DNA of 64,000 nucleotides from Sclerodactyla briareus (lineage: Eukaryota; Echinodermata; Holothuroidea; Dendrochirotida; Sclerodactylidae). Both the position numbers and the translations under genes were made by a program. The stretch covers positions 1 through 64,000 of the forward strand of contig JAODTK010000444.1 of NCBI GenBank assembly GCA_026419785.1. Direction: 5' to 3'. Numbering within the stretch: the first letter of the stretch is position 1; each line of letters starts with the position of its first letter. The notes beneath the pieces were generated by a model, which saw only the letters and a list, made by a program, of their open reading frames with translations, was not told where the DNA came from and made no database searches. Positions 35,362 to 47,499 of this stretch are shown in pieces.

Positions 35362-35750
35362 TTAGAGTTTAGAGTGACCTACTCACATCAATGACAATTA
35401 TATTAGGCAAGTTAGAGTGACCTACTCCATGTCTAATCCCCTACATTTATAGTAACTGGACAATTCAAGTGACCTACCACATGTCTATAACCCCTAACAT
35501 GACAGTATACTCCAAGTCTAGAGTGACCTACTCACATGTCTATAACCCCTAACAAATAAGTATACTGGACAAGGGTTAGAGTGCCTACTTACAATCAATG
35601 ACAAGTATATTAGGCAAGTCCAGAGTGACCTACTCACATGTCTATAACCCCCTAAATCGATAAGTAACTGGACAAGTTTAGAGTGGACCTACTTCCAATC
35701 AATGACAAGTATATTGGCAAGTTTAGAGTGACCTACTTACATGTCACCCC
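35362..35750 (+). repeat. Minisatellite, about 45-60-bp units
   Basis: About eight variants of TTTAGAGTGACCTACTCACATGTCTATAACCCCTAACA-TA-AGTATACTGGACAAG. Two unit types alternate, one with ATCAATGACAAGTATATTAGGCAAG in place of the TATAACCCC part. It lies directly after the 35191 exon. Only a short GAG(A/T)GACCTAC resemblance to the exon is seen, so origin from the exon is not established. Confidence 0.8.
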
Positions 35751-35859
35751 TCTGGATCCCGATTTTGTGGGCACGCACAGCGGATCAGGGCCCTTGGATC
35801 AGTGGTCTATTTCCTGTAATTTGTAACGAAATTGAAACAAAATTGGAATGTTCAACCTT

Positions 35860-36420
35860 GAGGTCAAAGGACATCTAGTGGTAATTTTTGCCAAGAAGTC
35901 CCATTGGGGGTCACACAAACAAATGCTTCTGTGTTCGTCCAGATTGAATTGGATGACCATGATGGTCGGTCCATATTATTTTCGACTATGGGACATACGG
36001 GGGTGTTCAGGGATTTGAAGGTCATAGGTCATCTTGTGTCATTTCTGGCAATTTTTTGGTTCAAAGGTAAAGCAGCTTCTCCTCCTACAGTTCATTAGAA
36101 TGCTGAACTTCGTCAATAATTATCTTGACCCAATTGTATTATCGGTGACTAGAGGGTCACGGTCATCGAGGGGTCATTTCTGGGGTTGAATGGATGAGAT
36201 GCTTCTTCTCCCCAATGATCCAAGTTTGGTCAAATTTAATACATTGACTGCCTGGGTACATATAGTGGTGTTCCGGAATTTGAAGTTGTTGGTCATGAAG
36301 GGGTCAATTGTTGGCCATTTTCTTCGAACGATCAAGTGGCTTGTTCTCCAGTGGAACAGATGGGCGATCATGGAGGTAGGTACATTTTTGCCATTTGTGT
36401 TTTGAATAGACAAGCCAGCT
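35860..36420 (+). repeat. Degenerate repeat with about 170-bp units, related to 47130-47480
   Basis: Units contain GGTCAT-T-GTGTCATTTCTGGCAATTTT, TCTTCTCC(T/C)C and TGACCATGATGGT-like and GGGGTGTTC-GGATTTGAAGGTC-like blocks, near 35880, 36000, 36150 and 36260. The same block types in the same order (GGATGTCCATGATAGT, TGTTCAAGGATTTTGAGGTCAAAGGTCAT) appear at 47230-47320. Confidence 0.6.
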
Positions 36421-36424
36421 TCTA

Positions 36425-37500
36425 CTACTACAGATTATCAATGATCATGAATATTTTTTGTTTTTTTATGTCACTATTACTATTCCCTCATAGCTCTTGA
36501 TTAGCGTACTTCATGGTACACATGAGTTAGGTACTGTATGGTCAGCCCCGGCCTGGTAGCTAGTTCCAGAGGAGGCCGGTGACTGGCAAGCGGCGGGTGG
36601 GACGCGGCAAGGGCCTCCAGGCATGTGCCCCCATGAGTGATGAGTGAGTGATACTATTGTCCAATGTCAATATGGAGTGTTCAGGAGTTGTTACTTGACC
36701 TATATTAAGCCTATTGTTGAGTTGACTGGTAATACTTACTCTGAAATTATGCCCATTTCTACACTCACTGTACATATCGTTGGTGGAGGTGATAACTTGT
36801 CATTAGCACTTGTTGAAAAATATGATGTGAATTTACGGCTCCTGTGCATGTTCTATCATTTTGTTCATAAAACGAATTTCCTTCCCACCTCCATGCAAAC
36901 CAGGACAATATTTTGAGTCCCCATTGGTTAGGCCTATTCTAGTGCTCATAAATGATAGATAGTCAACAATTAGATGTTGTCCATGGGCTGATGTTCACTC
37001 AAGGCGTATGGTACGGTACTCTTGCTTTTGTCAATTCAACTATGCTCCCAGTATTAGGAATTATTCATGAGTAAGAGTGCTATATGGCAGGGCCTTGGTA
37101 TGACATTTTCATATACAGAAAAATTGTGTATAATCATGTCGGCAATGTGAAGAATTCAATGAAATAAAACATAGAGAGTATTTGGTAGAAAAAATAAGGT
37201 TATAAGGATCATAAATAAATAGTTATGCATATTATTCATTTATCTTTCATGTTATTATTATTATTACTCTCAATGGTCCGCAGGGCCGGATGAGATAATT
37301 GTAGTCACTTGCCTCACCTATATTTCTTTGCTGGTTGCCATAGCAACGGTTTGTATGGTAGCCATAGTGGTGGTTTAGGTCTATCCACTGAATGTACCCC
37401 AATTGTGGGGTCCCATGTGTGCCGGTGATCCAGCAATGAGGTGCACTTGCGAACGTGTCCGTTTGTATGTGTGCGTGCGTGTGTTGTGTGTGTGGCGTTT
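36425..37500. other. Intron, no gene recognised
   Basis: Start of the largest gap between exons (35.3-43.0 kb). It contains a short GC-rich repeat-like block near 36545-36620 and a (GT)n tract near 37455-37495. Open frames lack domains. Confidence 0.5.
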
Positions 37501-37509
37501 GCGTGTCCG

Positions 37510-38960
37510 TCAGATATTTGATGGTTTTTTGCAAATTCTCCATTTGGATGGCTGAACAAAGTGAAATTTTGCACACGCTTGAATAGTCACTGAACATAAT
37601 TGCTCTCAAAATTAGACGGGAACTATCAAAAAATGGGGATTTTAGGAGCCAAGACAAATTTTGGTTTTTTCACTCTTTTTTAAGATATTCCCTTATTCCG
37701 ATGGCCGAATGATTTCAAACTTTGTAACCCCCCGCAACTGTGAAAATGCAACAAATAACAACTTTTTCCGATGCATCAGCCCAAAATACCAAAAATGACA
37801 TTTTTTTGGGGAAAAAAAGGACTTTTGGCCAAATTGGGATTTCTGAAAATTTGTTCATTTTGTATTTTTAGAGATTGGGAGAACTGCATGTTCCAAATTT
37901 TCATAGACGGTCAAGAGGATCAAAACCAAGGTTTTCCCACATTTAGCTATAAATTAAGTGAAATTCCATGAATATAATTCTTTTTGGGGAAAATGGTGTT
38001 TGTTTTCAGACTATTTTGATTCATTTTGTCGATTTGGGGCACTCGCAAAAAGGTAGCAAGTGAAAAAATGATAGTTATTCCACATTTGCCGATGAGGACC
38101 CTGCACTCCAGTTTTTGCGAATATTTCATATTCGAGGGCCAAACTAAACGCCAAGACCCATAATTTCCATCAAATCATATGAAAATAGTTCACATTGTGA
38201 ATTCACGGTGCGGAAAACAAATTTAAGGGCCATTTTTTCCATTTTTGCATATTTTCCCCTATTTTAACAAATATTTACTATTGCAATGACTGAACATGGG
38301 TCACATTCAACACAACCCCCTAGATTGTCACATACACACATTTCCCAAGAGACCATTCCATGCGAAGTAATATCACATTGTCAATGTCAGGGGGGAAAAC
38401 ACATTCTGGGGTAATATTTCATTTTTTAGCTATTTCATAAATATTGATGATTGCAATGCCTTGAACATAGTAACATTTTCCACAAGCAAATTGTCACATG
38501 ACCCCACACAGTTTTTTGTTTTGTTTTTTTGTTTCTCAAGAATTCCATCAAGCATGGTAGCGCTACTTGGGGTCTCGGGGTCATAGACACCTTTTTGGAC
38601 AGTTTGGACCACCAAATCTAGAAATGTGTGCCCAAAGGGTCCAAAAAGGTGGGAAATTTACACTTTTTCCATAAAACGACATTTGCCTCTGTCGATTTAT
38701 GTGCTAATGGGGCTCATTATGGCCCCAACTTGGAGAGCCTAAACCTTGTCCCGTTGCACACAAGCTATATATATATAACAAACAGATGTCTTCCCCAAAT
38801 CAGCATAAAATATCATCAACTCAGAAATTTAGGGGAAAAACACATTTTGGGACATTTTTCATGTTTTCCAGTAATCTCCCAATTTTCATGATTGCACTGC
38901 CCCACATTTCTCCAACAATAGGCAAGAACCATTAAATTTCACATTTGGGGGCCAATTTTT
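37510..38960. repeat. Degenerate AT-rich tandem repeat
   Basis: Recurrent blocks of the form TTTT(G)CATATTTTCCCCTATTT, ATTGCAATG(A)CTGAACAT and GTCACAT occur near 37500, 37680, 38250, 38410 and 38850, interspersed with GGGGAAAAA-CACATT(T/C)TGGG. Spacing is irregular (about 150-450 bp). No coding exon is supported. Confidence 0.5.
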
Positions 38961-38964
38961 ATCC

Positions 38965-41900
38965 CAATTTTTCAACGTTGAGAATCGGGGAGAGTCCCCA
39001 GTAAGTCTCAGTTTTTACTAGGCCTAACTTACTCAATGTGTGCGTACGCACTTGCAACAATCATAATTCATACACTAGGCCTAGTCAAACTTGCAATCAA
39101 AGTACAACTCGAACTGTCCAAGTAGCCTCTCCTCAAGTGTGTCTGCATTCTCGATTCATCGCATGGATGTGGGCCGATAGCATCTTTCCTCAAGTAACTA
39201 GGCTTACGTTCATGCTATGGTCTGACGTATCCTTGTTTGTACAACAAATACCAAACAATGGAGTGGAAAATTGTCTTTCCACAGCTTTCGTTAATTTATC
39301 TAGGCTATAGTCGTAGTACTGAAGGCTATACTGCAAGCTACCGTACCACTCGCACTGCACTGTGCATGCAGGCTCCACAGTGCAAGGCTAGGTAACATGA
39401 CGTTAGCTGCCTTTTTTTTTCTAAGAGAGTTTGTGGACAACTGGGACCCACAGATTCATAAAATAGGTTTTAAAGTAAAGATAAACACCTTTTTCCACAT
39501 CATCCGCTGTTGCCAATCTGATGATGAGAACAATGAACTATTTTGCCAAATGGGTTGTCTGAGAAATGTAACAACACCCGTAATGACACAGTTTGATAAC
39601 CCGATACCCCACATATGCAATCTGCGAAGACAAAATATATACCACGCTACTCCAACAGGGCCAGACATCATTTCAATGTACGCCATGCAATTTACAGGCC
39701 AAGGTCATTGTACCTTGTACCTTTTAGATTCCACCTCCGAAAACTCCAGTACGGATATAACTAAATGAAATATGACCTTGACTTTTTGTACTTCCTATTT
39801 AATGCTTAGAATCCAAACCTCTTACAAAGTTCATTTGATCCGAGTGAACAAAAGGTCGCAATCAGCTATTGCACAATTCGCCCTGTGACATCATGGGGGA
39901 AACCCAGTGATATCAAGACAATATGAAACATGTACATTCGAGAACCCTGGAACAAACAAACTATTGATGTGGTTTGAAGAGGAATCCCAGGATTTTGTTC
40001 ACAAAATATTTAAGAATTATCTCATTCATTTCTAAGGAAATACCTATTCTCATATTTTTGTTATCAGGCTTCAAAAAACAGCATTTACTAGAGTCTATGG
40101 GCTACCTTTGAATCGTTCCCCCAGTGATATCCTCAAGGGTCTTTAGACTTCTATCCCATGATGCCATTCTCTCAACTATTGGAAGATACAACTAACACCA
40201 GATGAGAGGGTGGCCATCCAGGGAATCCAGCCAGTATGCTGGACGCCGGCAAATTTAGAGTGTAAGGTTTTTTCATCAACCCGTCTTTGAAGAGTCTGTT
40301 ACAAAACCATTGGCCTTTAACAAACTAATATCTAAACAAATGCGAACACAATCATGACAAATAGTCCTAGTACAATCAATAATGATTTAATTTATGTGTT
40401 GAAATTCAGATCCAGGTTACTCAACCGTGGTTTCACTAATCCGTAGGCCTATTTTGGAGCGCAGCCAGTGCAATTACCCACTATCTCCCTGCAGGGATAC
40501 AGGTCCTCAGATAGATGTTCAGAATGAATCTAGATGATACACTGTAGGAAGTCATCTGAGGAGTTAAGGGGTAGTCTACATTTAGCTATTATATTCAAGA
40601 TTGGGTCCATGGGAAATGTTTCTCAAACAATCTAACTTCCTCATCCCCCCCTCATCCATGAGTTGCTAGATATTTTTTTAGATAGTTTGAATTCCTTCTG
40701 AAATATCAACCTCCCTCGCACAAATGCGATTTTCACATTCATTCTGCACACTACATCCTGCATCTGCATCGATAGAATCCTAGCCTAATACGCTAGTTTA
40801 CACAAAGAAAAAACAACATTATTTTCTTTAAACCTATCAAGTTGTGAAGTTATTTACCTGAAGCCTACAATAAATTTGTAGTTTTCACTTCTCACTCCTT
40901 CTGTTAGTATAATGGCTCAGTAGTTCGTAAAGACTATAAACTAGCATTCCCAGCCTTCAACATGGAGAGTTGGGTGAAGTCTACCCATAGCTGGGCTGCG
41001 ATAGATAATGCAACTCTGTGGATTGCCCTCTTGTTAATATTATTATTATCATCATTATTACTACTATTAAATGCTCCCCTACAGACAATGCATTTGAAAG
41101 AAACAGAAGAACAGTTGCCCTTCCTTACATGGTACAGTAAAATGACTGTACGTCACTTTCTCTAGTTGATCCTGTGCGTGTGATCGATCCTCTGCATGAG
41201 TATGGGAATGCGACACAGATCTTAGTGTATAATGTTGTCGTTTGTAACCGCATAGTCTTGATCTCAAGACCGTGATCCAGAGCGCATGGGAACAACAAGC
41301 TTAGGCGCCACTACTCAATCTGTCATCACGCCATACCAAGTAAGTACGACTGATTACGTTAGCTATTCAAACATGACTCCTCCCCTTATCTCCCTTTTTA
41401 AAAAACTGGGTCTGTATATCATTTGAGCTTTACAAAAAATTCTTTGTCAGGTTAGAATGCTTTCAATTTGACAGGTACAATGAAATAAAGGTAGTTTTGC
41501 ATAAGGCATTGTATACCATAAGGCCACTCTTTGAGAACACCAGACAGATTTGAAGGTTTGCTTCCTAAACTTGGCAGGAAAAAATGTGGCAGGTCAGATC
41601 TCTCTGATGATTGCTGTATAATCTTGCTGGAAGACATAACCTTGTGCAAGCATGCAGCTCCCAAACACTGGTTTGTGAGCTTGTAAGTAAGTTGAATAGG
41701 CTTACTAAAGTGTATACAACATGGCTAAATGAGCAGTTGTTTGTTATAATGAAAACATCTTTTTGTTCTTCTTTTGTTTTATGATGTCTAACCATATTAG
41801 TTCAGTGTGAAGAAAATCTGATCATGTTTAGTGACAGAGAATTTCATATCTATTCCTTTCGTTCATTGAAACTTGAAGCAGGATATAAGTAGATCCGATA

Positions 41901-42970
41901 AACACTATCAAGATAGCTTAACAAGGAATGTCATCACCAGTTTTATCCCCGACTGCATCTTGTACATTGTACTCACATCAGATCCTTGCAGTTGACTTTA
42001 CTGACGTCCAGCGATCTTATACGTATTTGTGGTCTTGTTCTCTGATGAGGCTCCATTACCATCCCCGCCTTATAAAGCAATGATTCATGTTTTGGAATTG
42101 TAGTAACTGCCCTCGACATGAGTACCCAGATCCTGACAATGGCTATTCAGCTTTTCTGGTAGAGACCTGCACCCAGTCATGTGGTTAATCTGAGGGTGAT
42201 TAATAGGGTTGTTATAACTCAGTTTGACAGTAATAGGAAGTCAAGGTATGCCAGGAACAGGAAGAGGCCACTTGTTCTTATTAGAGATTCATTAGAGTGG
42301 CAATGATGATGGATTGAAAAAACATTGTGGATAAGTCTCTTCCTAAAGTTTCCTGTTTGGCTTTTTCCTAGAATGACTTCCGAGAATTCTAATAGGGGGG
42401 CACTTTTAAGGAAAATTATACTTTCTATATATTGGTAATTTTCAGCTTGAAGTCAAGCTAAGTTGAACCGGCCTCTTCCCCATGCACTGGCTTAAGAGGG
42501 TCAATTTTGGAGAGGAAAAAAAGGGAGTGGTAAATTTTGGGTATTTTGGGTAATAGGACACACTGATATGTCTGTTTTATATATGTGTTGCCAGATAGAG
42601 AAGTAGTAATAAGAATAAATAAGTGCAGGCTCATCTGTGTTGGTAGGCCTACATGCGTTTCGCCAATGTCTGCTCAGTCTTGCCATTATACAGCTATGAC
42701 AGTCGTGGTCACTGACTAAAAGGTTTTGGGGACTCTGCCAGTTTTCACACCTCGATAGGACCAATCAGATGTCGGGTACACAAATTGCGATGTGTGGACC
42801 TTGACTGTGGGCATAGGTGTTTTCGAATCGGGTCAAGAAGCATGTATGTTAAATGTGAACAACCCTCACTCAATGAAGGAAGCGGCAGTGATACACTCTC
42901 GCCGAAGCATACCACACGTGATCAGAAGAATATTCCAAAGAGGTTATCTCAGCTAAGTTCATGAACTCGT
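38965..42970. other. Intron, no gene recognised
   Basis: The longest open frame is 123 codons (39397-39768, + strand), preceded by a T run and showing no recognisable family. The remainder is AT-rich with short frames. An intronic location is inferred from the nesprin exons on both sides. Confidence 0.5.
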
Positions 42971-42975
42971 CACAG

Positions 42976-43336
42976 TTCACTGATCAAGAGCCGCCAGATG
43001 ATCAGTCGGCCTGATGAGCGTGTTGGATGAGACGTGAAACTGTTGCTGCTCAAAATGAAATGGAACTGGAAAAAGTCCAGATGTCTAGTTTCAATGTTTC
43101 TTGAAATGTTTCCTTCTTGTATTGTACGACAAGAGAAGCCAAGAAAGCCAAGGAGGTTGAAGAGAACATGATAAAGAAGAGAGACCTTCTGAGTTGTTGA
43201 GATGGAGAGCGCGAATACGACGATGAGTGCGGTATGCAACAATTGGGAGGAGTATGAGAAACGGGCGACCAGTCTCCAAGTCTGGCTGGAGGGAGCCGAG
43301 AGTGTACTTAAAACAAGCGACATACAACATAAATCA
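42976..43336 (+). CDS. SYNE1: Nesprin exon: spectrin-like repeat with WEEYEKRATSLQVWLEGAE
   Basis: The well-supported part is 43134-43336, ending at a GTAAGT donor: REAKKAKEVEENMIKKRDLL, then (after one shift) NNWEEYEKRATSLQVWLEGA and ESVLKTSDIQHKS. The W-x-x-Y-x-x-x-x-x-x-L-x-x-WL-x-x-AE pattern is the canonical spectrin-repeat helix A and matches the nesprin SNWDRYGNTVASLQAWLEDA-like segment. Upstream, 42976-43130 gives weaker matching peptides such as NEMELEKVQM. The true acceptor could be TCACAG near 42975 or TACGACAAG at 43133. Confidence 0.82.
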
Positions 43337-43339
43337 GTA

Positions 43340-44640
43340 AGTCAATCACTAGCTTCATAAAATTTTTGGACCCAAGCCGTCCACTGATGGTCGATAACGC
43401 ATGGTGGTCCTGATAGCCATGCAGCTAATAGGTATGGTATTCATGCAGGCGATAGTCGGCTACCTCCTAGCTGATAACCATGTAGTCGCTATCCGTGCAT
43501 GTCACTCCAGGTATTCATGGAAATGGAATGGCCTATGAACTCTCTCATGAACCTGTCCTAGTATAAACTTGATAGTTTGAAACTCCACTAATCTGTATTC
43601 CTGGACTTGTTCATGGATAAAATGCATATTCCTTAAGTAGTTCCCGCTGCATTGGCCTGCAATCACCTGAAGTGCTGGTATTCACCTTGACCTTGCCTAG
43701 CCTGGCTTGCCCGGGAGCATCTCCTTTGCCAGTTTCTTATACTATCGTGGCCTTTCCCCACAAGCTTTGTTATCCAAAACCAACATCGTAAAATGAACAC
43801 CAAAATATGGCAGAGCATGACCTTTCATTGGGTAATGTGTATACGCCCTGTATCATATGTCCTACTACTCTAGCAGACACAAGCCCACCTTGGAGATGTA
43901 CCTTGCTCTCAGTTGGTTTGATTAATTAATTCGTCTCTGTGGGTTGAGTTTGGTTACAAACAGAATTTCCCTTCCCTTGTCAGATTTTTTTGGGGGTACA
44001 ATAGTTTGGGTGGATGTTGGTAGGTAAAATGTGATGTAATTGATAGATAATCTATATATTTTATCTATCCGCAATTATCATTAGTGTTTTAATTTTATTA
44101 AATGGGCATAAGATGAATTGTGAGAGCTGAGCTTATCAGTTGCAGGAAATGTCTACTGTTCTTAAGTTGTGGACCTTGAAACGTCTTCTGTTATATGGTC
44201 ATGGTGCACTTGTTTTATACCACATGTCCTCTCTGTACGTCAGAGAACAAAGACAGAGTACTGGCCGACCAGAGAAAGTGAACGATAACAATACATAGGA
44301 AAGTCGAGACGGAAGATAGAGACGTGCTTGTTTACTTAACGGGCAAAATGAGAATGGTGTCCTAGAGGTGTCAATTATGCAGAGTTGGGGGCGGTTTGCA
44401 AAAGCAGCCCGAAGATTGTTACTACTAGGGTGAATTGCTAATTAGATTAGCTTAAGAAGTGAGTTTGTTCGCTATTAATACCAAACCATGTAGTTGGGGG
44501 AACTTCTAAAGATGAAGAGTCTTTGAATCATTTATGGATTGGTCACGACTCATTCAGGTCAAAGGTAAGCTAAGTGTTGATTGGGCCATCGTAGAATGTA
44601 TATTGTCTGTATGTTTGTAATTTAATTCAAATTGGTACTT
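43340..44640. other. Intron, no gene recognised
   Basis: Non-coding sequence between the spectrin exon and an RTE-like retrotransposon remnant. Nothing notable beyond AT-rich tracts. Confidence 0.45.
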
Positions 44641-44689
44641 TGTTTGTGGAAGATATGCGAGAGGGGGTTTGGTGGGGATGGTGGTACCA

Positions 44690-45260
44690 GCAAGAGTTGT
44701 TGGGAGGAGGAGGAAACAGTGAAAGAGTTCGGTTACTTGGGGGTCAAGGTGAAAGGAATGGTGGATGTGAGCGGGTCTGTGACAACAAGACCAGGATGGT
44801 TGGGTTGTTAATTAGGGAGTGCGGTGGAGTTGCTGCCATGGAGCAAGGTTCCCTTGAAGGAGGTGAAAGGAGTAGTGTATTGGAGTTCGTGAGCCCTGCA
44901 ATGTTGTATGGGAGAGAAAGTGAGATGGCTAGTTTGAGAAGGACAGAGGGAGCAGTGGTGAGATCATGTCACGAGACAAAGAATGACTGAGGGATCTGAG
45001 AAAAGATCTTGGTCGCGAGGATGCAGTCACCAACTGGCAAAGGCAAATGGAGTGAATGGTTATGGACATGTTTCTAAGACGAAATGAGACCATGTCCGAG
45101 GAACGCACTTGAATTTCCAAGTGGCGGGAAGCAAGAAAGGCGAGAACGACCAGGATGACTTGGAAGAGACAGGTGGAGGTGGAGACACGAAAGTTTGGCT
45201 TGACGGAAGATGACGCAGCAAGTGAGCCAAGAGGGAGATGATGTGAGGGCGGTTGCTGTT
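44690..45260 (+). mobile_element. Decayed non-LTR retrotransposon, C-terminal part of reverse transcriptase ORF (RTE-like)
   Basis: Peptide pieces in three frames read in order VKEFGYLG, NGGCERVCDNKTRM, RECGGVAAMEQGSLEGGERS, SPAMLYGRESEM, then GYGHVSKT and RMTWKRQVEVETRKFGLTED. These follow the well-known order of RTE-type ORF2 C-termini: F-x-YLGS, IRM-W-K-RECGG, VRPAMLYGSE, LRWYGHVMRR, TWKRQVE-D-GLTEDDA. The frame breaks many times, so it is a dead or badly sequenced copy. The N-terminal endonuclease and catalytic reverse-transcriptase motifs are absent. Confidence 0.78.
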
Positions 45261-45452
45261 AGTATAAGGTGAATCTGGCCACCCTCGCATTCGGAGACAA
45301 CACCAGATTGAAACTGGATTAAGAAGACTCATCCTACATCTGTTGATGAATCATAATGAAACTCGATCTCACTAATCTCGGGTATAGGGACATCTGGGGT
45401 GTTAACAAAGTTGATGTCGGAGGTAATCTACGGTTTAATTCCCGCCAGTTTT

Positions 45453-47096
45453 GATTCCTTGACAAAAGTCGAGGAATCTATGTAGTCAGTGTATGTTGGG
45501 GGGGTGTGTGTGCGTGCGTGCGTGTGTGTGTGTGTGTGTGTGCGTGCGTGTGTGTGTGTGTGTGTGGTGTGTGGTGTGTGTGTGTATGTATGTATGTGAC
45601 GCTTGCTTGTAAACCCATAACTCAACCCCACCTGGATGGATTGAGCTCATACTTGTATGTGTGTTCCCATGATGAGTACATGATCTCTATTGTTTTGGGG
45701 TCAGGTCAGAGGTCATCTGAGGTCACCAGAGGTCAAAGTCTGAAATCCTTGTAAACACGATAAGTCCGAAACAGTTGGTCCGATCAAGCTGAACTTTGGT
45801 GTGTAGCTTTCTTATGGGGCGTCCACGGACCCTATTGTTTGAGGTGATGGGGGGTCATTTTTGGGGGAGGACTTAGGGAATAGTCAAATTTGATTTTTTG
45901 GCCAATTTTGGCTTGTAAACACACTAACTCAACCCCACCTGGATGGATTGAGCTCATACTTGGTATGTGTGTCACCATGATGAGTACATGATCTCTATTG
46001 TTTTGGGGTCAGGTCAAAGGTCATCTGAGGTCACCAGAGGTCAAAGTCTGAAATCCTTGTAAACACGATAAGTCCAAAACAGTTGGTCCGATCAAGCTGA
46101 ACTTTGGTGTGTAGCTTTCTTATGGGGAGTACAAGGACCCTATTGTGTTGGAGTGGATTGGGGGTAATTTTTGGGGGAATTGGGAATAGTAAATATTGAT
46201 TTTTTGGCCAATTTTGGCTTGTAAACACACTAACTCAACCCCACCTGGATGGATTGAGCTCATACTTGTATGTGTGTTCCCATGATGAGTACATGATCTC
46301 TATTGATCTCTATTGTTTTGGGGTCAGGTCAGAGGTCATCTGAGGTCACCAGAGGTCAAAGTCTGAAATCCTTGTAAACACGATAAGTCCAAAACAGTTG
46401 GTCCGATCAAGCTGAACTTTGGTGTGTAGCTTTCTTATGGGGAGTACAAGAACCTATGCTTTGGGTGTTGTTTGGGGGTCATTTACGGAGAAATTGGGAA
46501 ATATCCAAAACTGAATATTTGGCAATTTTGGCGTGTAAACACTCTAACTCAAACCCACCTGATGTATGAAAGCTCATACTTGTATTGTGTCCCCATGATG
46601 AGTACATGACCCCTTTTGTTTTGGGGTCAGGTCAAGTCATCTGATGGCAACAGAGGTTCAAAGTCTTGAAACCCCTTGTACCACATAAGTCAGACTGGTT
46701 TGGTCCGGATCAAGTTGAAATCTGGCGTATAGCTTTCTATGCGGACAGTTACATGACCCCTATTGCTTTTGTTTTGTCAGGTCGAGAAACGAAATTTTTA
46801 GTCGAAATAGAAAATTGTGTGGAACGTCATATTTGGCAATTTTGGCGTGTAAACACGATACCTCGACCCCACCTCTGTGGATAAAGCTCATACTTGGTAG
46901 GTCACCAGAGTTCAGTCTGAACACCTTGAAATTTGGTGTGTAGCTTCTTTATCAAGTGTATTGGAACCCTATTGATTGGTTGGGAAAAATGGTACCGTTA
47001 TGGTTCCCATGATGAGCTGTACAATCTACCCTTTGTCTTGTGTCTGGCTAAGGTTGTCAGAAGCGGTCCAAGGAATCACTAAGCCTCTTGGCTTTC
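45453..47096. mobile_element. Tandem-core element C, most complete copy, five units of about 305-313 bp
   Basis: The left edge is an 11-bp-stem hairpin GATTCCTTGAC-AAAA-GTCGAGGAATC with one wobble pair, then TATGTAGTCAGTGTATG and a (GT/GC)n microsatellite (45504-45595). Five units begin near 45606, 45911, 46217, 46530 and 46843 with GC(T/G)TGTAAACAC. Each contains CATACTTGGTATGTGTG, GATGAGTACATGA, TTTTGGGGTCAGGTC, GAGGTCACCAGAGGTCAAAGTC and GTCCGATCAAGCTGAA. The right edge is GTCCAAGGAATCACT followed by the 5-bp-stem hairpin AAGCC-TCTT-GGCTT (47081-47094). No coding sequence; non-autonomous. Confidence 0.82.
45504..45595 (+). repeat. (GT/GC)n microsatellite
   Basis: A run of TGTG and TGCG dinucleotides ending in GTATGTATGTATGTG, inside the left part of the tandem-core element. 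Similar TG tracts occupy the same position in the copies at 8.5 kb and 26.7 kb. Confidence 0.9.
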
Positions 47097-47129
47097 TGCT
47101 GTTTAATACACAGAAAACTCCTCCCTCTA

Positions 47130-47490
47130 GATTTAATCCATAGATTGAGGTCAAAGGTCACTAGGGTCTTTTGGCCAGAAAAATCATTTTCTAGGAGTCA
47201 AATGAATGTAACACCTCTTCCACAGATTGAATTGGATGTCCATGATAGTTGTCAGTATAATCATTGACCATTGTTACATATGAGTTGTTCAAGGATTTTG
47301 AGGTCAAAGGTCATCTCTGGTCATCTCTTGACCATTTTGTGTCTTCTACAAGTCGATTGGATATTCCAAAGTTTGATCAGTATTATTGTTAATCGTTGAC
47401 AGATGGTGTGTATGTGGTTTTTCAGGATCAGGTCAAATGAGGTTGAAATTTGGAATGACATTTGTGAAATCACCCAGCTTTATTCACATT
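47130..47490 (+). repeat. Degenerate AGGTCA-rich repeat, related to 35860-36420
   Basis: Blocks TTGAGGTCAAAGGTCA, TTGAATTGGATGTCCATGATAG and GAGTTGTTCAAGGATTTTGAGG parallel the units at 35.9-36.4 kb. Non-coding. Confidence 0.55.
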
Positions 47491-47499
47491 TTTAACCGG

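Noticed and set aside
39397..39768. 123-codon open frame on the + strand
   Set aside because: No family match that I can recognise and no supporting splice or promoter context; kept only as part of the intron description.
45428..45754. His/Thr-rich (-) and Cys/Val-rich (+) open frames
   Set aside because: Translations of the (GT/GC)n microsatellite within the tandem-core element.
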